Of a DNA stretch of 64,000 bases, positions 1 to 8,626 are shown one piece after another. Every line of letters begins with the position of its first letter. Position 1 is the first letter of the stretch. A program made the position numbers and the translations under genes. Origin of the DNA: Opitutaceae bacterium. GTDB lineage: Bacteria; Verrucomicrobiota; Verrucomicrobiia; Opitutales; Opitutaceae. Under the pieces are notes generated by a model. The model was not told where the DNA came from and ran no database searches. It worked only from the letters and a program-made list of their open reading frames with translations. The stretch spans positions 434,001-498,000 of the forward strand of contig JAWLBB010000003.1 in the NCBI GenBank assembly GCA_041395105.1, read 5' to 3'.

Positions 1-1
1 C

Positions 2-931
2 AACGCCGCCCGCACCGGAGTGCGGTTCGATGGAAACCAGCAGATGTTCGCCATCGGCATGGCCAATCTGACCGCTGCCTTTTCATCCGGCATGCCTGTT
101 TCAGGATCACGGACCCGATCGCAACTCAACCTTCAACTCGGCGCGGTCACACCCGTCGCCGCCGTTCTCAGCGGCGTCTTCTGCGTAGTCATCTTCATTC
201 TCGTCCGTCCTTTTGTCATCGATCTGACCCGTCCCGTCCTCGCCACCGTCGCCATCGGCATCACCATGACTCTGGTAGATCGCGACGCCTTCCGGGTCAT
301 CCTGCGCTCCACTCCATCCGATGTCCTCGTCCTCACGGTCACCCTGCTCTCGTGTCTTTTTTTTCCTCTCGATGCCGCGCTCTACCTGGGCGCAGGCCTT
401 TCGATCGTCTTTTTCCTCAAGAAGGTCGGCGTGCCCGAACTGGTAGAATACGCGTTCACTGAAGATGGGCACCTTGCCGAAATCGCCAGAAGGGACCGCC
501 GTTCCGAACCCGACATCTCCATCGTCCACGTGGAAGGTGACCTCTTCTTCGGAGCGGCCGAACTCTTCCTCGATCAGGCACGGCGGGTTTTTGAAGATCC
601 CAACCTCAAGGTGATCATCCTGCGCATGAAGAACGCCCATCACCTGGATGCGACCTGCGCGATGGCGATCCGTGAACTGCTCGAGTTCGCGAAAAAGAGC
701 GACCGGCATATCATCGTATCCGGGGCTCACCGACAGATCTTCCGGGTGTTCCGCAATTCCGGCCTGCTGGATCTGCTGGGAAGGAAGAATTTCTTCATGG
801 AAGTGCCCTCAAACCCGACCGTCTCCACCCGAAACGCCCTGAAACGGGCCCAGACACTTCTGGGTCAACAGAAGGCAAATATCCGCATCTACGTCGACCC
901 CGCCAAACAGAACGCCAAAGCCGCGCCCTGA
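2..931 (+). CDS. SulP family anion transporter with STAS domain, 5' end outside window
   Basis: Membrane anion permease (sulfate/bicarbonate type) of the SulP family; only about the last 310 codons are present and the frame is open to the first bases of the window. The visible part begins at the membrane motif equivalent to AAxxGxRxxxNQEL in the neighbour, crosses the last transmembrane segments (LVLTVTLLSCLFFPLDAAL), and ends in a cytoplasmic STAS domain of about 120 residues starting near EPDISIVHVEGDLFF. It is co-linear with the next gene along its whole length, sharing blocks such as MPxSGSxTRS and VIILRxKNAHHLDA, so the two are tandem paralogues. The 27-bp gap to the next gene suggests co-transcription. 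Substrate cannot be read from the sequence. Confidence 0.93.
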   Translation, partial: NAARTGVRFDGNQQMFAIGMANLTAAFSSGMPVSGSRTRSQLNLQLGAVTPVAAVLSGVFCVVIFILVRPFVIDLTRPVLATVAIGITMTLVDRDAFRVILRSTPSDVLVLTVTLLSCLFFPLDAALYLGAGLSIVFFLKKVGVPELVEYAFTEDGHLAEIARRDRRSEPDISIVHVEGDLFFGAAELFLDQARRVFEDPNLKVIILRMKNAHHLDATCAMAIRELLEFAKKSDRHIIVSGAHRQIFRVFRNSGLLDLLGRKNFFMEVPSNPTVSTRNALKRAQTLLGQQKANIRIYVDPAKQNAKAAP

Positions 932-958
932 ACCGCCGGTCAGCTTCCCCTACCCGCC

Positions 959-2737
959 GTGGGCCACCATCTTCATCGTATTACGTCGCGGTTCTCCGGG
1001 CGATTCTCCGTCCCGGTCATCGACCTGTTCCCTTTTCGGAACGTGGTTGCCGGCTACAACTCCGCCCAGGCCAGGGCCGACCTGTCCGCGGGACTCAACG
1101 TCGCCCTTCTTGCCTTTCCCCAAGGCATGGCCTACGCTCTGATTGCGGGCCTGCCCATCCAGTATGGCCTGTTTGGTTCAGCCATCGCCACCATCGTCGG
1201 ACCACTCTTTGCCGGATCCCGATTCATCGTCCTCGGCCCGACAAACGCCACCTCGGTGCTCCTGCTGAGCACCTTTCTCGCGATCGGTATTCCGGAAAAC
1301 GAGCGGGCGACCCTTTTGCCGATCATCCTCTGTCTGACCGCGCTCTTCCAGATTGTCGGCGCCTACCTCAATGTCGCCACTCTCATCCAGTTCATCTCGC
1401 GCAGTGTCGTCGTCGGATACATCACGGCGGCGGCGGTCCTTATCATGGCGAATCAGGTTCAGAACATACTCGGTTTCAAGATCTCCGGGGCCTCGACCTT
1501 CGCCGACGTCGTCACGCGCACATTCGAGTCCCTGCCGCAGACCCGCTGGTCCACCGTTGCCCTCAGCCTTCTGACCGGCGCCATCTTCCTCGCCCTCCGG
1601 CGTTGGTTCGGTCGCTTGCCCAATGTCGCCATCACCCTCGTCCTTGCCAGTCTCGTCGCCTTCGGTTTCCGCCACATCGGTTTCGGGGTCGAAACCCTGA
1701 AGGCCGTTACTGCCGATTCGTTTTCCATCACCCTGCCCCACCTCGATCTGGCCAATGCCGGAGTCCTGATCAGTGCCGCTCTGGCCATCTCCTTCCTCTC
1801 CGTTCTCGAGGGTTCTTCCATCGGAAAATCCCTTGCCGCCATGTCCGGCGCCCGCCTCAACACCAACCAGGAACTCTTCAGCATGGGCATGGCCAATCTG
1901 GCCTGCGGATTCTTCAACGGAATGCCCGCCTCAGGCTCCCTCACCCGTTCCGTGCTCAACTGGACCAGCGGCGCCGCCACTCCCATGGCCAGCATTTTCT
2001 CCGGCCTGATCTGCGTGGGCCTCTTCCTTGGTCTCGGCAGTTTCATCGCCTTTATCCCCAAGGCGGCTCTTGCCGTCGTCGTGGTCTTCGTCGCGCTCTC
2101 TCTCATCGACCGCAATCAGATCCGTCTCATGACCCGGACGACCCGCGGGGATGCCGCCGTCTTCATCCTCACGTTCAGTTCGGCCCTCCTCTTCCCTCTC
2201 GACACGGCCATCTACGTCGGAGCCACCCTCTCCATCGTCGTCTTCCTCTTCCAGGCCGGCGAGCCGGAGTTGATCGAGTACACCTATGACGATACCGGCG
2301 ACATGACCGAAATGAGGAAGGACGAGTCCCGCCGCAATCCCGAGATCTCCATCGTTCACGTCGAAGGAAGCATCTTCTTCGCAGCCGCGGAACTCCTCCA
2401 GGAACAGTTGCGAAGGGTCTGCGACGACCCCTTCCTCCGCGTAATCATCCTGCGGCTGAAGAACGCCCACCACCTTGACGCGTCGACCATCCTTGCCCTT
2501 GAGGAACTCGTCACCTTCATGCGTGAACACGACCGGGTGCTCATCATCTCGGGAGCCCGGAAAGACGTCTATCGCATCTGCAAGCGGACCGGCCTGCTCG
2601 ATCTTGTCGGCCGGCAGAACTTCTTCCTGGAGTGGCCGCAGAACCCGACGCTCTCCAACCGCAACGCCCTCAAGCGCGCCATGGAGATCCTCGATGGGGG
2701 CGACGCCGAAATCCGAATTTTTGGCGAGACCCGCTGA
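959..2737 (+). CDS. SulP family anion transporter with C-terminal STAS domain
   Basis: Full-length 592-residue SulP permease, starting at a GTG 27 bp after the preceding paralogue. The N-terminal membrane domain carries the family signature AFPQGMAYALIAGLPIQYGL followed by LGPTNATSVL, then about ten hydrophobic segments up to residue ~430. The C-terminal STAS domain (about 470-590) contains ISIVHVEGSIFF and the HHLDAS turn, where SulP STAS domains carry the conserved Asp-Ala-Ser/Thr. The role is proton- or sodium-coupled anion uptake at the inner membrane; sulfate and bicarbonate are both possible. No regulator is adjacent, and the next genes run on the other strand. Confidence 0.95.
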   Translation: MGHHLHRITSRFSGRFSVPVIDLFPFRNVVAGYNSAQARADLSAGLNVALLAFPQGMAYALIAGLPIQYGLFGSAIATIVGPLFAGSRFIVLGPTNATSVLLLSTFLAIGIPENERATLLPIILCLTALFQIVGAYLNVATLIQFISRSVVVGYITAAAVLIMANQVQNILGFKISGASTFADVVTRTFESLPQTRWSTVALSLLTGAIFLALRRWFGRLPNVAITLVLASLVAFGFRHIGFGVETLKAVTADSFSITLPHLDLANAGVLISAALAISFLSVLEGSSIGKSLAAMSGARLNTNQELFSMGMANLACGFFNGMPASGSLTRSVLNWTSGAATPMASIFSGLICVGLFLGLGSFIAFIPKAALAVVVVFVALSLIDRNQIRLMTRTTRGDAAVFILTFSSALLFPLDTAIYVGATLSIVVFLFQAGEPELIEYTYDDTGDMTEMRKDESRRNPEISIVHVEGSIFFAAAELLQEQLRRVCDDPFLRVIILRLKNAHHLDASTILALEELVTFMREHDRVLIISGARKDVYRICKRTGLLDLVGRQNFFLEWPQNPTLSNRNALKRAMEILDGGDAEIRIFGETR

Positions 2738-2749
2738 GAACCGCCCGGA

Positions 2750-3487
2750 TTATCCCCCGCCGGATCGGTCGCCGCCTCCGATCCGGCCCCAGATCCAGCG
2801 AAGGACCTCCGGCATCTCGGCCGCCCAAAATTCTGAGTCGTGGTTGCCTTCGAAGACTGAGAAATCAACCTCATGGCCGGCCTGCCGGAGCGCCGCAACC
2901 AGGCGACCACACGACTCAATCTGACTGCTCGTCTGATGCAGATCGCCGGGTTGGAAGACTTCCCCAAAAGTGGTTTCCTCGGAGCCGACGCTGATCCGAA
3001 ATGCCGTGCCGGAATCGACAACCGGCTTGACCTCTCCTTTCAAGCATTCCCCCCGATACCATGCCGACGGCGACTGCGCGACAACCGCCCCGAAGAGAGA
3101 GGGATGGCGCAACGCGGTCCAGATCGCCTGCAGACCGCTCAGACTCAAGCCGACCATGCCATGTCCGCCCGCTTCAAGAGACGGGAAGCGCGCGCGCGCC
3201 CAACCCATGAGATCGTCGCAGAGGAAACGTGCGAAATCCGGGTGACAGGCGTATTCGGAATGTCGGTTTTCCGGGGTCACACAGGGCACAAAGACCAACG
3301 TCATCGGGCCCACTTCCCCCGCCTGCTCCATCCCATTGAGGATCGCCCCGATGCCGATCTTGCCGAGGTAATTCTCCGCATCGAGGATGAGGCAGAGCCG
3401 GGTCGGTTCATGTCCGTCGGGCGAATCGACCCAGACGGAACGGTTCCGCCCGAGCGCCACGCTCCCGATCAGCAATTCCTCAAGCAT
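2750..3487 (-). CDS. alpha/beta hydrolase, putative esterase (esterase D / enterochelin-esterase-like)
   Basis: A 245-residue protein if started at the ATG at 3487, which overlaps the end of the S4 gene by 8 bp; an upstream extension to 3550 exists but would run deep into that gene. The nucleophile elbow is GLSLSG around Ser115 (G-x-S-x-S-G instead of the usual G-x-S-x-G-G), preceded by the long strand MTLVFVPCV typical of PF00756 esterases. A C-terminal histidine in EGNHDSEFW near residue 228 is a good candidate for the triad His. No signal peptide is evident. It is the last gene of a three-gene overlapping minus-strand operon. The substrate is unknown. Confidence 0.8.
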   Translation of the reverse strand: MLEELLIGSVALGRNRSVWVDSPDGHEPTRLCLILDAENYLGKIGIGAILNGMEQAGEVGPMTLVFVPCVTPENRHSEYACHPDFARFLCDDLMGWARARFPSLEAGGHGMVGLSLSGLQAIWTALRHPSLFGAVVAQSPSAWYRGECLKGEVKPVVDSGTAFRISVGSEETTFGEVFQPGDLHQTSSQIESCGRLVAALRQAGHEVDFSVFEGNHDSEFWAAEMPEVLRWIWGRIGGGDRSGGG

Positions 3488-3779
3488 CCGACACCCCTCT
3501 CCGCTGCGGGTGTGCGGCTTCTCCGGTCCGGTCCGCGCCGGGCGCGACAAGCAGGGAGACGCCCGCGAAGATGATGCGATCTCCGGCCACGATCTGTCTT
3601 CGCTTCCGCGTTTCCACTTCCCCGTTGAGGATCACCCGACCGTCGGCGATCACATGCTTGGCTTCGCCGCCGCTCCGCACCAGTCCCTCCATTTTGAGGA
3701 TTTTGCAGAGCTCGATCGGAAGGTTTTCCACCGTCACGGTCCGAATGGGCGCGGAGCCCGCTGAAGAGTCGTTTTTCAT
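3480..3779 (-). CDS. S4 domain RNA-binding protein (YbcJ-like)
   Basis: A 99-residue protein whose first ~75 residues form a single S4 RNA-binding domain: ENLPIELCKILKMEGLVRSG followed by GGEAKHVIADGRVILNGEV and ETRKRRQIVAGDRI, the usual helix-turn-helix-plus-beta pattern. It resembles the stand-alone YbcJ/RlbA-type S4 proteins, whose role is RNA or ribosome association. The start codon overlaps the stop of the nitrilase-GDPD gene (ATGA, 3776-3779) and its stop overlaps the start of the esterase gene, so translation is probably coupled. The tail after residue 80 is not conserved-looking. Confidence 0.85.
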   Translation of the reverse strand: MKNDSSAGSAPIRTVTVENLPIELCKILKMEGLVRSGGEAKHVIADGRVILNGEVETRKRRQIVAGDRIIFAGVSLLVAPGADRTGEAAHPQRRGVSDA

Positions 3780-5392
3780 GGATGAATGGAGGGGATTTCC
3801 GGGCTGTCCGGTCTCACCAACGGCACCGCCACTCCCTGGTCTAGGAGCAGATTGGCCCGGTTGGTCAGTAGGACATCAATGCCAATATCGAGAAAGCGAC
3901 GGGCATCGGCAACCTCATCCGAGTAGAAGAGATTGCAGACGAGGCCGGCATCATGAGCCCGCCGACAGTGTGCGGCAGTCACCGTTCTTGGAAATTGAAT
4001 GCGGCGGCAGGCGTGAGCCTCGGCCACGACCTGCTGGGTCTCCGGCCGATCCTGCCCGATCAATGAGGCACGCCCGATATCCGGATCATACCGACGGGCA
4101 AAGGCCAGGACATCTTCGGCGTGCCCGGCGATATAAGCGAGGTCGACCAGCCCATGTCTGCGTAGCAGATCACAGACCAGCCGGACGAGCCTCCCGTCCG
4201 GTCCGGCGTCCTTGAGGTGGATGTTCATGACCGCACGATGATCGACCAGCTCAATGACCTCTTCGAAGCGAGGCAGGCGAATGCCCCGCCAAAGCTCACC
4301 CATCCGGATCCCGGCATCCATCCGACGCAGGTCCGCCCAGTCCAGATCCGTCACGACGCCCTGGCCGTCGGTCGTACGATCCACCCGCGGATCATGACAG
4401 ACCACCGGAACACCGTCGCGACTGAGCCACAGATCGAACTCGATCTCGTGCACCCCGAGGGCAAGCGCGGCCGAAAAAGCGGGCAGGGTGTTCTCGGGAC
4501 AGACATGACTGAGTCCCCGGTGGGCGCAAAGCTTCGGGGCCGGAGCCGCAAGGCTGGCCTGTATCCGTTCCTGGGCATTCCGGTAGAGGCCGGGGCGTCG
4601 ATGGCCTTCGAGGAGAACCCGATGCTCGATCACAGCTTGTCCGTGAGAATGGGGCTTCATCCACTTCTCGGACAGATCCACCTGGCACCGGACGATGCCC
4701 GCCTGCTGACCGCCAGTGGCCACCAGGGAACCGTCCGGCGCGGCCACCAGAGACTCGCCACCGGAAGATCCCCCTTCCATGGCGTAGCCGCTGCGGATCA
4801 ACCAGGCCCCGGTATCAAGCGCCCGACCTCGGGCCAGGAGACGGATTCGTCCGGGAGATTCCGAGCGCTGGTAACTGGGAGAAACCACAAGATCGACCTT
4901 CGCAAAGGCCAGGGCCTCCGAGACCTCGGAAAAATAAAGATCGAAGCAGGGCGCGAATCCCAGCAAGTGTCCCCGCCAACGGATCACCTGCATCCGCAAA
5001 CCCGGGTCAAGACGGAGCCGGGTCGACTCCGCTTCGGTAAGGTGCAGCTTCTCGGGCGACGGCTCCGACCGCCGGCCGGAATCAAAAACGGCCACCCCGT
5101 TGAGCCAGCGGGCTCCGCGATTCCAGACGATACCCGCGACCACCAGACACTCCAAGCGCCGGGATTCTTCCGCCAGTCGATCGAGAAATGCGACCCCCTG
5201 TTCGAGAGCAAATGAGCGCATGAGATCGCCGTCCTCCAAGCCCGGGGTATTGGCGTATTCCGGGAGAAGGAGAAGATCGCACCCGCCCGGAGTCAGCGCC
5301 TGGATTGAACCGATCATCCACTCGTGACAACGAACCGCCGCTTCAGCGCTTCCGTCCGACGGATAGGGAGGCTGGAGAAGGGCGATTTTCAT
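3776..5392 (-). CDS. nitrilase-superfamily hydrolase fused to glycerophosphodiester phosphodiesterase
   Basis: A 538-residue two-domain protein. Residues 1-270 are a carbon-nitrogen hydrolase (CN hydrolase) domain with all three catalytic residues visible: Glu45 in LLLPEYAN, Lys115 in SPEKLHL and Cys149 in GFAPCFD. From about residue 287 a GDPD domain begins, with CAHRGLSHVCPENTL (His291, Arg292, Glu300, Asn301), EIEFDLW and VVCHDPRVDRTT, the metal and catalytic elements of GlpQ/UgpQ-type enzymes. Start chosen at MKIALLQPP, the normal beginning of a nitrilase; an in-frame extension to 5458 lacks homology-like sequence. The pairing suggests successive release of an amide or ester headgroup and cleavage of a phosphodiester, but this is inference. 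It heads the operon with the S4 and esterase genes. Confidence 0.88.
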   Translation of the reverse strand: MKIALLQPPYPSDGSAEAAVRCHEWMIGSIQALTPGGCDLLLLPEYANTPGLEDGDLMRSFALEQGVAFLDRLAEESRRLECLVVAGIVWNRGARWLNGVAVFDSGRRSEPSPEKLHLTEAESTRLRLDPGLRMQVIRWRGHLLGFAPCFDLYFSEVSEALAFAKVDLVVSPSYQRSESPGRIRLLARGRALDTGAWLIRSGYAMEGGSSGGESLVAAPDGSLVATGGQQAGIVRCQVDLSEKWMKPHSHGQAVIEHRVLLEGHRRPGLYRNAQERIQASLAAPAPKLCAHRGLSHVCPENTLPAFSAALALGVHEIEFDLWLSRDGVPVVCHDPRVDRTTDGQGVVTDLDWADLRRMDAGIRMGELWRGIRLPRFEEVIELVDHRAVMNIHLKDAGPDGRLVRLVCDLLRRHGLVDLAYIAGHAEDVLAFARRYDPDIGRASLIGQDRPETQQVVAEAHACRRIQFPRTVTAAHCRRAHDAGLVCNLFYSDEVADARRFLDIGIDVLLTNRANLLLDQGVAVPLVRPDSPEIPSIHP

Positions 5393-5641
5393 GGAAATGA
5401 CCGACGTCCCAATACGCAATGCGAATGGCGGGACAGAGCGAGCCAAAAGGGAGCGCACTGAAGCCTGTTGAAAGAATCCAAAAAAGGCTCAACAATAGAC
5501 AAACAATGCATAAGCCAATATGGAGGAATGGTCTAATACTATAAGCGGCTGTCCTTCCTATTTGACTTTCCCGGCCGAAATCGGGAGAGCCAAACGCGAC
5601 GGAACGCTCATCTTTCGCTCAACACCAATACCAAGAATACC

Positions 5642-6676
5642 ATGCCTGTAGCCACACCGAAACAATTTGCCGCCATGATCGACGCTGCCCAGCAGGGCGG
5701 CTACGCCTACCCGGCAGTCAACGTGACGTCCATCACCACAATCAACGCCGCCCTCAAGGCGTTTGCCGAATCCAAATCGGATGGCATCATTCAATTCTCC
5801 ACCGGTGGCGGTCAGTTCGCTTCCGGTCTCGCAGTCAACGATGCCGCGTTCGGCTGCATCGTTCTGGCCGAGGCCGCACACCGACTGGCCGAGAAGTACG
5901 ACGTCCTGATTGGCCTGCATACCGATCATTGCCAACCCGAGAAGGCCGCCGGTTTCCTCAAGCCCCTGATCGAGGCCACCGCCGCCCGTCGGGCCAAGGG
6001 AGAGAACAATCTCTTCCAGATGCACATGCTGGATGCTTCCGGCCTGCCTCTGGCCGAGAACATGAAGATCTCCCAGGAATATCTCAAACTTTGTGCCGAT
6101 CAGGAGATCATCCTTGAAATCGAAGCCGGCGTGGTCGGAGGCGAGGAAGACGGCGCCGCCGGCAGCGAGGATACCCCCTCCGAAAAGCTCTACACCACTC
6201 CGGAAGACATGCTCGCCGTTTACGAGGCCCTCAACGGACGCGGCCGCTACATGTTCGCCGCGACCTTCGGCAATGTCCACGGCGCCTACAAGCCCGGTGC
6301 GGTCAAACTCCGTCCCAAGATTCTCAAGCAGGGCCAGGATGCCGTCATCGCCAAGTACGGCAAGGAAGCCGAGTTTGATCTCGTCTTCCACGGGGGTTCC
6401 GGGTCCGACTTGAGCGACATTCGGGAAACCCTCGGCTATGGTGTGGTCAAGATGAACATCGATACCGACACCCAGTATGCCTTCACCCGGCCGATCGTCA
6501 CCCACATCTGCTCGAATATCGAGGGTGTGCTCAAGATCGACGGCGAGGTCGGCAACAAGAAGACCTACGACCCGCGCTCCTACCTGAAGAAAGCCGAGCA
6601 GTCGATGGCCAACCGGATGAAGGTGGCCTGTGAGGACCTTCAGTCCGTCGGCAAGACGATCTTCGGCAAGGTCTGA
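5642..6676 (+). CDS. fbaA: class II fructose-bisphosphate aldolase
   Basis: Catalyses reversible cleavage of fructose 1,6-bisphosphate to DHAP and glyceraldehyde 3-phosphate in glycolysis and gluconeogenesis. The 344-residue length fits the long (type A, E. coli FbaA-like) class II enzymes. Metal and catalytic motifs are intact: GLHTDHCQPE (His93, Asp95, His96), ATFGNVHGAYK (His213), VFHGGSGSD (His250) and KMNIDTDTQYAF for phosphate binding. It is monocistronic, with a 250-bp upstream region and a strong terminator 30 bp after the stop codon. The A at 5642 is the only sensible start. Confidence 0.97.
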   Translation: MPVATPKQFAAMIDAAQQGGYAYPAVNVTSITTINAALKAFAESKSDGIIQFSTGGGQFASGLAVNDAAFGCIVLAEAAHRLAEKYDVLIGLHTDHCQPEKAAGFLKPLIEATAARRAKGENNLFQMHMLDASGLPLAENMKISQEYLKLCADQEIILEIEAGVVGGEEDGAAGSEDTPSEKLYTTPEDMLAVYEALNGRGRYMFAATFGNVHGAYKPGAVKLRPKILKQGQDAVIAKYGKEAEFDLVFHGGSGSDLSDIRETLGYGVVKMNIDTDTQYAFTRPIVTHICSNIEGVLKIDGEVGNKKTYDPRSYLKKAEQSMANRMKVACEDLQSVGKTIFGKV

Positions 6677-6706
6677 CCTCCAGAATCTCCACCGAGTCCA
6701 TTCATC

Positions 6707-6737
6707 AAAGCCCCCCGGCCCGCGCGGGGGGCTTTTT
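6707..6737 (+). terminator. Rho-independent terminator of fbaA
   Basis: A GC-rich stem (AAAGCCCCCCG pairing with CGGGGGGCTTT across a 7-base loop) is followed directly by a T run at 6733-6737. It lies 30 bp after the aldolase stop codon, in the right orientation. Confidence 0.92.
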
Positions 6738-6811
6738 CGTTTTCCGATCAAGCTCCACCCAACGGGTTCGCCGGATTACGTCTTGAGTCATCCTGCCCTC
6801 CCGGAAAGATC

Positions 6812-6860
6812 TCAAATCTCAAATCCCAGAATCCAAATATCAAATCTCAGATTTCAAATA
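6812..6860. repeat. degenerate AAATCTCA low-complexity repeat
   Basis: Between the aldolase terminator and the PHP gene the sequence consists of imperfect copies of CAAATCTCA (at 6812, 6821, 6830 with AATCC, 6841 and 6851 as ATTTCAAA). Translated upstream of the PHP start it gives a peptide of the SQISN/FQIS type, which explains why the PHP reading frame is open far upstream; this is not coding. Confidence 0.6.
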
Positions 6861-6863
6861 CCG

Positions 6864-7754
6864 ATGCTTCCCTTCTCCCAACCCGGCACTTTCTGGAAAG
6901 GCAATCTACACGGTCACAGCAACCGCTCCGATGGCGGGTTGCCACCGGAGGAGGTGGCCCGGCGCTACCGAGAGGCGGGCTACGACTTCATGGCACTGAC
7001 CGACCATTTCCTTGCTGCCTACGAGTATCCGATCACCGATACCCGCGCCTTTCGGACTGACGGTTTCACCACGATCATCGGGGCCGAACTCCATTCCGAC
7101 CAGACGGAATTCGGCGACATGTGGCACCTGCTGGCGGTCGGCCTTCCCGACGATTTCGCTCCTCCCGGCAATGATGAGTCGGCGGCGGCGATGGCCGCTC
7201 GCGCCCGTGAAGCCGGAGCCTATGTGGCTGCAGCCCACCCCGCCTGGTACGGACTGACGGAACGCGACCTTGAGGCGCTTGGGCCGGTCGATGCGATCGA
7301 AGTCTTCAACGGCGTGGCCGTCGACCACAACGGTCATTCCGACAGTTGGGAACTGACCGATATCGTTCTCGGCCGCGGTCATCGTTATCTGGTCTGTGCC
7401 ACCGACGACTTCCATGGGACCGCGGGCCGGAACGATTTCCAAAGGGGCTGGGTTCAGGTGAAATGTGATGCCCTCGATCCGGAGCAGCTCCTCGCAGCGC
7501 TGAAACTCGGGCATTACTATTCGAGCACCGGGCCTGAGATTCACCATATCGAGCGAACCCCGGAAAACCGACTGAGACTCTCCTGTTCGCCAGCCGACCG
7601 GGTTTTCGTGACAGGGAAAGGACCCCGCGCGATCGCCCTGGCCGGCGAAAACCGGACGGAGTTCGAATTCGATCTCAGCCAATTCCGGAGTCCCTATATG
7701 CGCCTCACCGTCCGCGGCCCTGATGGCACCTGCGCCTGGACAAATCCGTTCTGA
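6864..7754 (+). CDS. PHP domain phosphoesterase-like protein
   Basis: A 296-residue protein with an N-terminal PHP (polymerase and histidinol phosphatase) metal site: GNLHGHSNRSDGG (His16, His18, Asp23), FMALTDHFL, and further metal ligands in GAELHS, AAHPAWYGL and CATDDFHG. Stand-alone PHP proteins of this size hydrolyse phosphoester or phosphodiester bonds; the specific substrate is unknown. The start at 6864 is chosen because the frame upstream is low-complexity repeat and terminator sequence. It is followed by a convergent gene 22 bp away. Confidence 0.85.
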   Translation: MLPFSQPGTFWKGNLHGHSNRSDGGLPPEEVARRYREAGYDFMALTDHFLAAYEYPITDTRAFRTDGFTTIIGAELHSDQTEFGDMWHLLAVGLPDDFAPPGNDESAAAMAARAREAGAYVAAAHPAWYGLTERDLEALGPVDAIEVFNGVAVDHNGHSDSWELTDIVLGRGHRYLVCATDDFHGTAGRNDFQRGWVQVKCDALDPEQLLAALKLGHYYSSTGPEIHHIERTPENRLRLSCSPADRVFVTGKGPRAIALAGENRTEFEFDLSQFRSPYMRLTVRGPDGTCAWTNPF

Positions 7755-7776
7755 GTGGAAGTCGCCGGGAGTCCCG

Positions 7777-8475
7777 TCAACCCAGGAAACGGCCCGCGCC
7801 CGCGGATTCCAGATCCTGAAGGATGGCGGCCGTCCCTTCGATCAACGCTTCGAGATCCCCTCCGCGCGGCATCGAGAAGCGGGCCTGATGAGACTGCAGG
7901 GTCATCTCGATCGCCGATCCGTCGACCCGCAGCTTCAGCCAGGAGCAATCCGCCGAATAATCGAGAAACGGGGCCAGCCGATCCGACTCCTCGATCCGGT
8001 CGATCGTTGCTTCCAGATCGATCGCCTGCGGGAAATCAAACACCACCGACTGACACATCAGGCGGAAGATGCCAGTGAATGCCTTCCGCCGGACGAGGTC
8101 GGAATCGGTGATGGATCCGACCTCGATCCCGATCCGATAGGCCTTGGGATCATCGGGGTCCTGATCGATCCATAAGGTGACCGTGAAGCCGGGTGTCCGG
8201 ATGACGGCGGTTCCGTCCTCACAACTGAACGCAAGCGCCTTACGTTTCAAACCCAGGCCGGTGCGAATCTCACGAAAGAGGCGTTCGGCACGCTCCTCGA
8301 CCTCCGAACTGACCCACTTTCCGGGCGAAGGCCTCAGCCGCCGGACCATGCCGGTCGGGTTCCTGATGCCTGCCCCGGACGAAACCCTGCAAACGCCTGA
8401 TCCGTCCCCCGTCAAATCCGCAGAGACGGGCCGATAAAAGGGACCATGAGTTGCGGCGGGATCAGTTTCTGGCAT
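7777..8475 (-). CDS. conserved-looking protein of unknown function
   Basis: A 232-residue soluble protein without signal peptide or membrane segment. I do not recognise the family. It contains a basic, charged middle part (SSEVEERAERLFREIRTGLG, residues ~56-75) and alternating beta-like segments such as TPGFTVTLWIDQ and CSWLKLRVDGSAIEMTLQSH. The first ~40 residues look unstructured, and the ATG at 8349 (MVRRLRPSPGK) is an equally possible start. It is convergent with the PHP gene. Codon usage matches the neighbours, so it is likely real. Confidence 0.6.
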   Translation of the reverse strand: MPETDPAATHGPFYRPVSADLTGDGSGVCRVSSGAGIRNPTGMVRRLRPSPGKWVSSEVEERAERLFREIRTGLGLKRKALAFSCEDGTAVIRTPGFTVTLWIDQDPDDPKAYRIGIEVGSITDSDLVRRKAFTGIFRLMCQSVVFDFPQAIDLEATIDRIEESDRLAPFLDYSADCSWLKLRVDGSAIEMTLQSHQARFSMPRGGDLEALIEGTAAILQDLESAGAGRFLG

Positions 8476-8626
8476 TTCAGAATCGAGAATGGCGAAAGCG
8501 CCCTTCCCCAGGCAAACCCGGATTCCCTCAATCGCCTGGATCGATCGCCATTTTCAGCTGGCGAATCCTCCCCGTCATGGATTCACTGGGTCATCTCCGC
8601 AAGGGACCCGCGTCTCCTGAAAACCA

